Positions 13,881 to 16,391 of a stretch of 16,391 nt of DNA are shown piece by piece. Position numbers and translations under genes: made by a program. The notes under the pieces were generated by a model that had not been told where the DNA came from, did no database searches, and worked only from the letters and a program-made list of their open reading frames with translations. This stretch comes from Dunaliella salina (lineage: Eukaryota > Chlorophyta > Chlorophyceae > Chlamydomonadales > Dunaliellaceae), in contig MU069525.1 in NCBI GenBank assembly GCA_002284615.2, positions 551,576 to 567,966 of the forward strand, read 5' to 3'. The first letter of the stretch is position 1. Each line of letters begins with the position of its first letter.

Positions 13881-16391
13881 GTAGAATTGCGGACTTATTC
13901 GTTGATGAGGAGGTTTCGTGTGCTGCGCCTGTGAGGCCTGCCTGTCCCTAGGGCCTTTTCCAGAGNAGCCCAAGGTTTCCTCCTCTCTGCGCAACAAGCA
14001 CCCTGCCTCATTCAATTGAATCATGAAGCAATACCCAATAGCTTTCCCAGCGTTCTTGGGCCTATGCCTGTGCTGCGTCTTTCGCGCTCTCAATCAGTCG
14101 AGGGGTGCCCTGAGAGGCCTCTCTAGGGGGTGGTAACAGCATGCACTGTGGGCCCCCATGTCTCTCCTTGCACTTGCCACACATGTATTTCCTTTGAAAT
14201 CCAAGTTGTTTGCCCTTTTAAGAGCCTGTGCAAGACATCCCGCTGCATGGGCTGCCTGCTCCCTCCTCCTGCAGGCGTTGTGTGCAGCAGTTTGCTTGTT
14301 GTAGTGCATGCAAGGAGCCTATTGATGAGTGCCAGCACAAGCACTTTCGTCTGTTGCAAAATTGTGCACAGGGCAANGATACCGGCCACAAGGACTGTGT
14401 GCTGGTCAAGTGCAGGGAAGACCCCCGCCTGTTTTACTTTGATGTTGGTCAGGTGCGCACATTTGCTGTTCGTTTTGCAGACTACANATGTTGCTCCTGA
14501 TTCTACAAATCTGTAAAAACAAAGTTTGCTGCTGGCATCCACAGGCAGTGCAAATGGATTGATCTCATGTTGGACCCCCCCACACTTTCTGANTCTTTCC
14601 TTCATCTGCTGTTGCTTTGATGCCTTAGAGTCTAGTTCTTCCTAGTGGGAGTTCATCTTCATCACCCTGCCTAATGAGTTTGAGAGCTTAGCAATCTCAT
14701 ACCCTCCTTGTCCCTAAATTGAACATGTTTAGAAATAACCTCCCCTCTATGCACAGGTGTGCACATTTGCATGATGAATGTGGCATACACATGCATGAAT
14801 CTGCAATAATTGACGTTCAAACGAATTTGCATGCGTAAATTGCCTAANTTGATTTGAANTCTGGCTGAAATTGGCTGAAAAGGAAAGAAACCCAGCACCG
14901 GCATCCTTGCAACTGCCCAGGCTCCACACTTCGGCATGAAACAGCCCATAATTCTGTGGGATTGTGGAGAGCGTGTAAGCATTCACATCCCACAGCCCAG
15001 GAGCGGTACCAAGACCCCTTTTTCTTCACTTTGTAATCATGCAGGTTCAGAGCTGGTTAAAGGGGCAGGATCAGGGTGGCTCCTTTGCCCCTGTGGATGC
15101 TGAAATCCCTCCAGGGAGAAACAAGCAAGGGCATACGCAGCAAGGGCAGGAATTGGGGCAGCCCTCAAAGCGTGTGCATGCGGCTCACGCTGGCAAAGAT
15201 GATGACAGCGCATTGCATCCAGGTCATGGTGAGCCAGGAACTTGCCGGCAGCGTCCACCTACTGGGCCACCCAAGAAAGGCACAACAAAGTGAGTGCTGA
15301 TGCCATTCCAGCTGCATGAGAGCTCCCTCGCAGCCCAAACTGGCTGGGCTGGCAACGTCCCACTGTTGTGCATCTGAAAGCAAATGAAGTCTCAGTCATA
15401 TCTCTTTTTGCAACTGCCAAAGCTAAGGAGCCTTTTTATCTGTACGCAGGAAAGCAGAGGTGGCAGATCTGACAGGCAAGGAGGTGGAGGTGCCTGGATC
15501 TGTGTTCNACAACCACCTTCCTGGCTTGTTTTTCAAGTGGGTGCAAGAAGGGGAGGAAGAGGAGAAAAGAGAGGCAATAAATCAAATCTTGCTTCATTCA
15601 GAATTGATCCACCTCATTTCATACAAAGGTGAGGAACTTGAGAGGAGTTAATAAGCTGGCTCAAAGTGCTGAGAGTCATGTTTTACAAGNATTGTGTCTT
15701 TTTCTGTTCCAACTCTCTTTTGGGGCTTCTTCCTGAGTATTGCTGTACAACGTTTAGAGCAGGTAGTGACCAGGATTGGTCAATCTGGTCTGAGACATAG
15801 CAAGCTAGTTTTGTGAGGAAACGGAANTTTCCTTTGATGAGATTATTTGCGCCCACATAGGACAAATGCATGCTCCCATCAACTGACGGCAGGCAGTTTT
15901 GTAGTCCCTATTTGCTTGCCCCAAATCTGAGACAAAGCAGTTGTTCAGTCATGGCTGGGAGCCCTCATTATTGTTCTCATGCAATCTGGGCATGCTTGCA
16001 GGGCTTACATCATGGGCCCAGNCGCAGCCCATGCATCTGCTGTTGTGCTGCGCATGCTCGACGACCCCCGCAGCAGGTGAGCAGGCCTCGAGTCTTCCCT
16101 GCCTCGAGTCTTNNCTGCAGCCACACTNAGGGAGTCATCAATGACTCAAAGCTCTTTCACCTGACAGGACCAGGGAGGAGGACACAGATCAGTGTGCTGC
16201 AGATTTATCAGGAGCACAATGCCATCCTGAGAACCCACCTGTAAAGCCTGCTGTGCCTGCCCTGGCACCTGATGCACAAAGAATGCCGTACCTGGTGCAC
16301 CACTGCATTTGCAGGTTCTACTTTCATGCCTCTGAAGTGCGGGATTGGATGCGCATGATGCATGTGAGGGCGCAGGTTGAGGATGGCAGCA
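13713..16391 (+). CDS. Multi-exon gene of unknown function, copy B (partial at 3' end)
   Basis: Six exons: 13713-13880, 14291-14452, 15045-15289, 15450-15628, 16002-16076 and 16174 onward. All introns are GT-AG. The first three boundaries keep phase (0, 0, then 2) and the exon 3/4 junction rebuilds a Lys codon. Protein regions in order: basic N-terminus with a Gly/Ala-rich segment, Cys/His-rich exon 2, basic low-complexity exon 3, acidic exon 4, short exon 5, Cys-rich exon 6. Exon 5 carries an 11-base excess containing an N, which breaks the frame. Whether the copy is functional hinges on that position. No known domain was recognised, and the cellular role is unknown. Confidence 0.6.
14291..14452 (+). 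CDS. Exon 2, copy B: Cys/His-rich segment
   Basis: 54 codons, starts FACCSACKEPIDECQHKHFR and ends LFYFDVGQ at donor CAG/GTGCGC. The acceptor is supported by a four-base indel between copies just upstream of it (CAGGCG...CAG/TTTGC), while the exon itself has no indels. Conserved Cys/His positions are C-x2-C, H-x-H and one late Cys. Several Arg/Cys differences from copy A are CGN/TGN changes, typical of CpG decay. Confidence 0.65.
15045..15289 (+). CDS. Exon 3, copy B: basic low-complexity segment
   Basis: Acceptor ATCATGCAG, donor AAA/GTGAGT. It reads VQSWLKGQDQGGSFAPVDAE and ends PPTGPPKKGTT plus AA, which with the first base of exon 4 gives Lys. Rich in Gln, Gly, His, Lys and Pro; probably disordered. 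Confidence 0.6.
15450..15628 (+). CDS. Exon 4, copy B: acidic/helical segment
   Basis: After acceptor TGTACGCAG it reads KAEVADLTGKEVEVPGSVF, then LPGLFFKWVQEGEEEEKREA and INQILLHSELIHLISYK. Donor AAAG/GTGAGG leaves one base. The acidic run followed by an amphipathic stretch suggests a helix. One N at 15508. Confidence 0.6.
16002..16076 (+). CDS. Exon 5, copy B, with 11 extra bases
   Basis: Acceptor GCTTGCAG, donor CAG/GTGAGC. The exon is 75 bases against 64 in copy A. The extra sequence GNCGCAGCCCA follows GGGCCCA and looks like a local duplication. It shifts the frame so that AVVLRML is reached out of phase. Confidence 0.55.
16085..16116 (+). repeat. 16-bp tandem duplication in intron 5 of copy B
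   Basis: GCCTCGAGTCTTCCCT at 16085-16100 is repeated at 16101-16116 with two N. Copy A has a single, diverged equivalent, so the duplication is specific to copy B or an assembly effect. Confidence 0.8.
16174..16391 (+). CDS. Exon 6, copy B (runs off the window)
   Basis: The acceptor is either GACCAG (exon from 16174) or CTGACAG (exon from 16168), six bases apart and in the same frame. It reads EEDTDQCAAD at the start and RFYFHASEVRDWMRMMHVRA near the end, as in copy A. Between them two compensating indels put about 30 codons into another frame (PENPPVKPAVPALAPDAQRM), with no stop. Confidence 0.55.

Larger units (their letters stand above)
12750..16391 (+). repeat. Copy B of the ~4.6 kb direct tandem duplication
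   Basis: Partner of 8170-12740, cut by the window end. Almost all ambiguous bases of the window (from 13851 to 16128) lie in this copy. Confidence 0.85.

Overview
The window is repeat-rich eukaryotic nuclear DNA. It has spliced genes with GT-AG introns, long (CA)n and (GAA)n microsatellites, decayed non-LTR retrotransposons, a tRNA-derived SINE-like unit and a terminal-inverted-repeat DNA element. I see no bacterial operon, rRNA gene, CRISPR array or riboswitch. The best guess for the host is a green alga, probably from the volvocalean side of the chlorophytes. The main reason is a retrotransposon fragment with an RNase H domain followed by a restriction-like endonuclease domain, as in the Dualen/RandI elements known from Chlamydomonas. 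The family match is from memory, so the taxonomy is an inference.

Layout. 1-37 is a (CA)n tract at the end of an intron. 53-1276 holds the last exons of a Gln/Gly-rich, FG-containing protein on the plus strand. 1277-2540 has no gene I can name. 2545-4600 is a 5'-truncated, mutated LINE on the plus strand (linker, RNase H, CCHC remnant, PD-(D/E)XK-type endonuclease, 3' UTR). 4604-4833 is a nested hairpin followed by Pol III A and B boxes, ending in (GAA)n. 5030-5782 is a broken minus-strand coding relic of unknown family. 5830-6010 and 6190-6620 are remnants of further LINE copies. 6882-8158 is a TIR element with about five 91-bp tandem repeats, a repeated palindrome CCTGAWTCAGG and a long (CA)n tract.

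From about 8170 to the end, the window is a direct tandem duplication with an offset of about 4.6-4.7 kb. It carries a multi-exon plus-strand gene of unknown function. Copy A (9095-12523) has stops and frameshifts in several exons. Copy B (13713 to beyond 16391) is open in its first four exons but has an 11-base insertion in exon 5. Predicted splice junctions keep reading phase across the compared exons, which is the strongest evidence that the gene model is real. No characterised domain was recognised; exon 2 is Cys/His-rich and may bind zinc.

The genes do not form a pathway. The window looks like a gene-poor, transposon-laden region in which a small unknown family is expanding and decaying.
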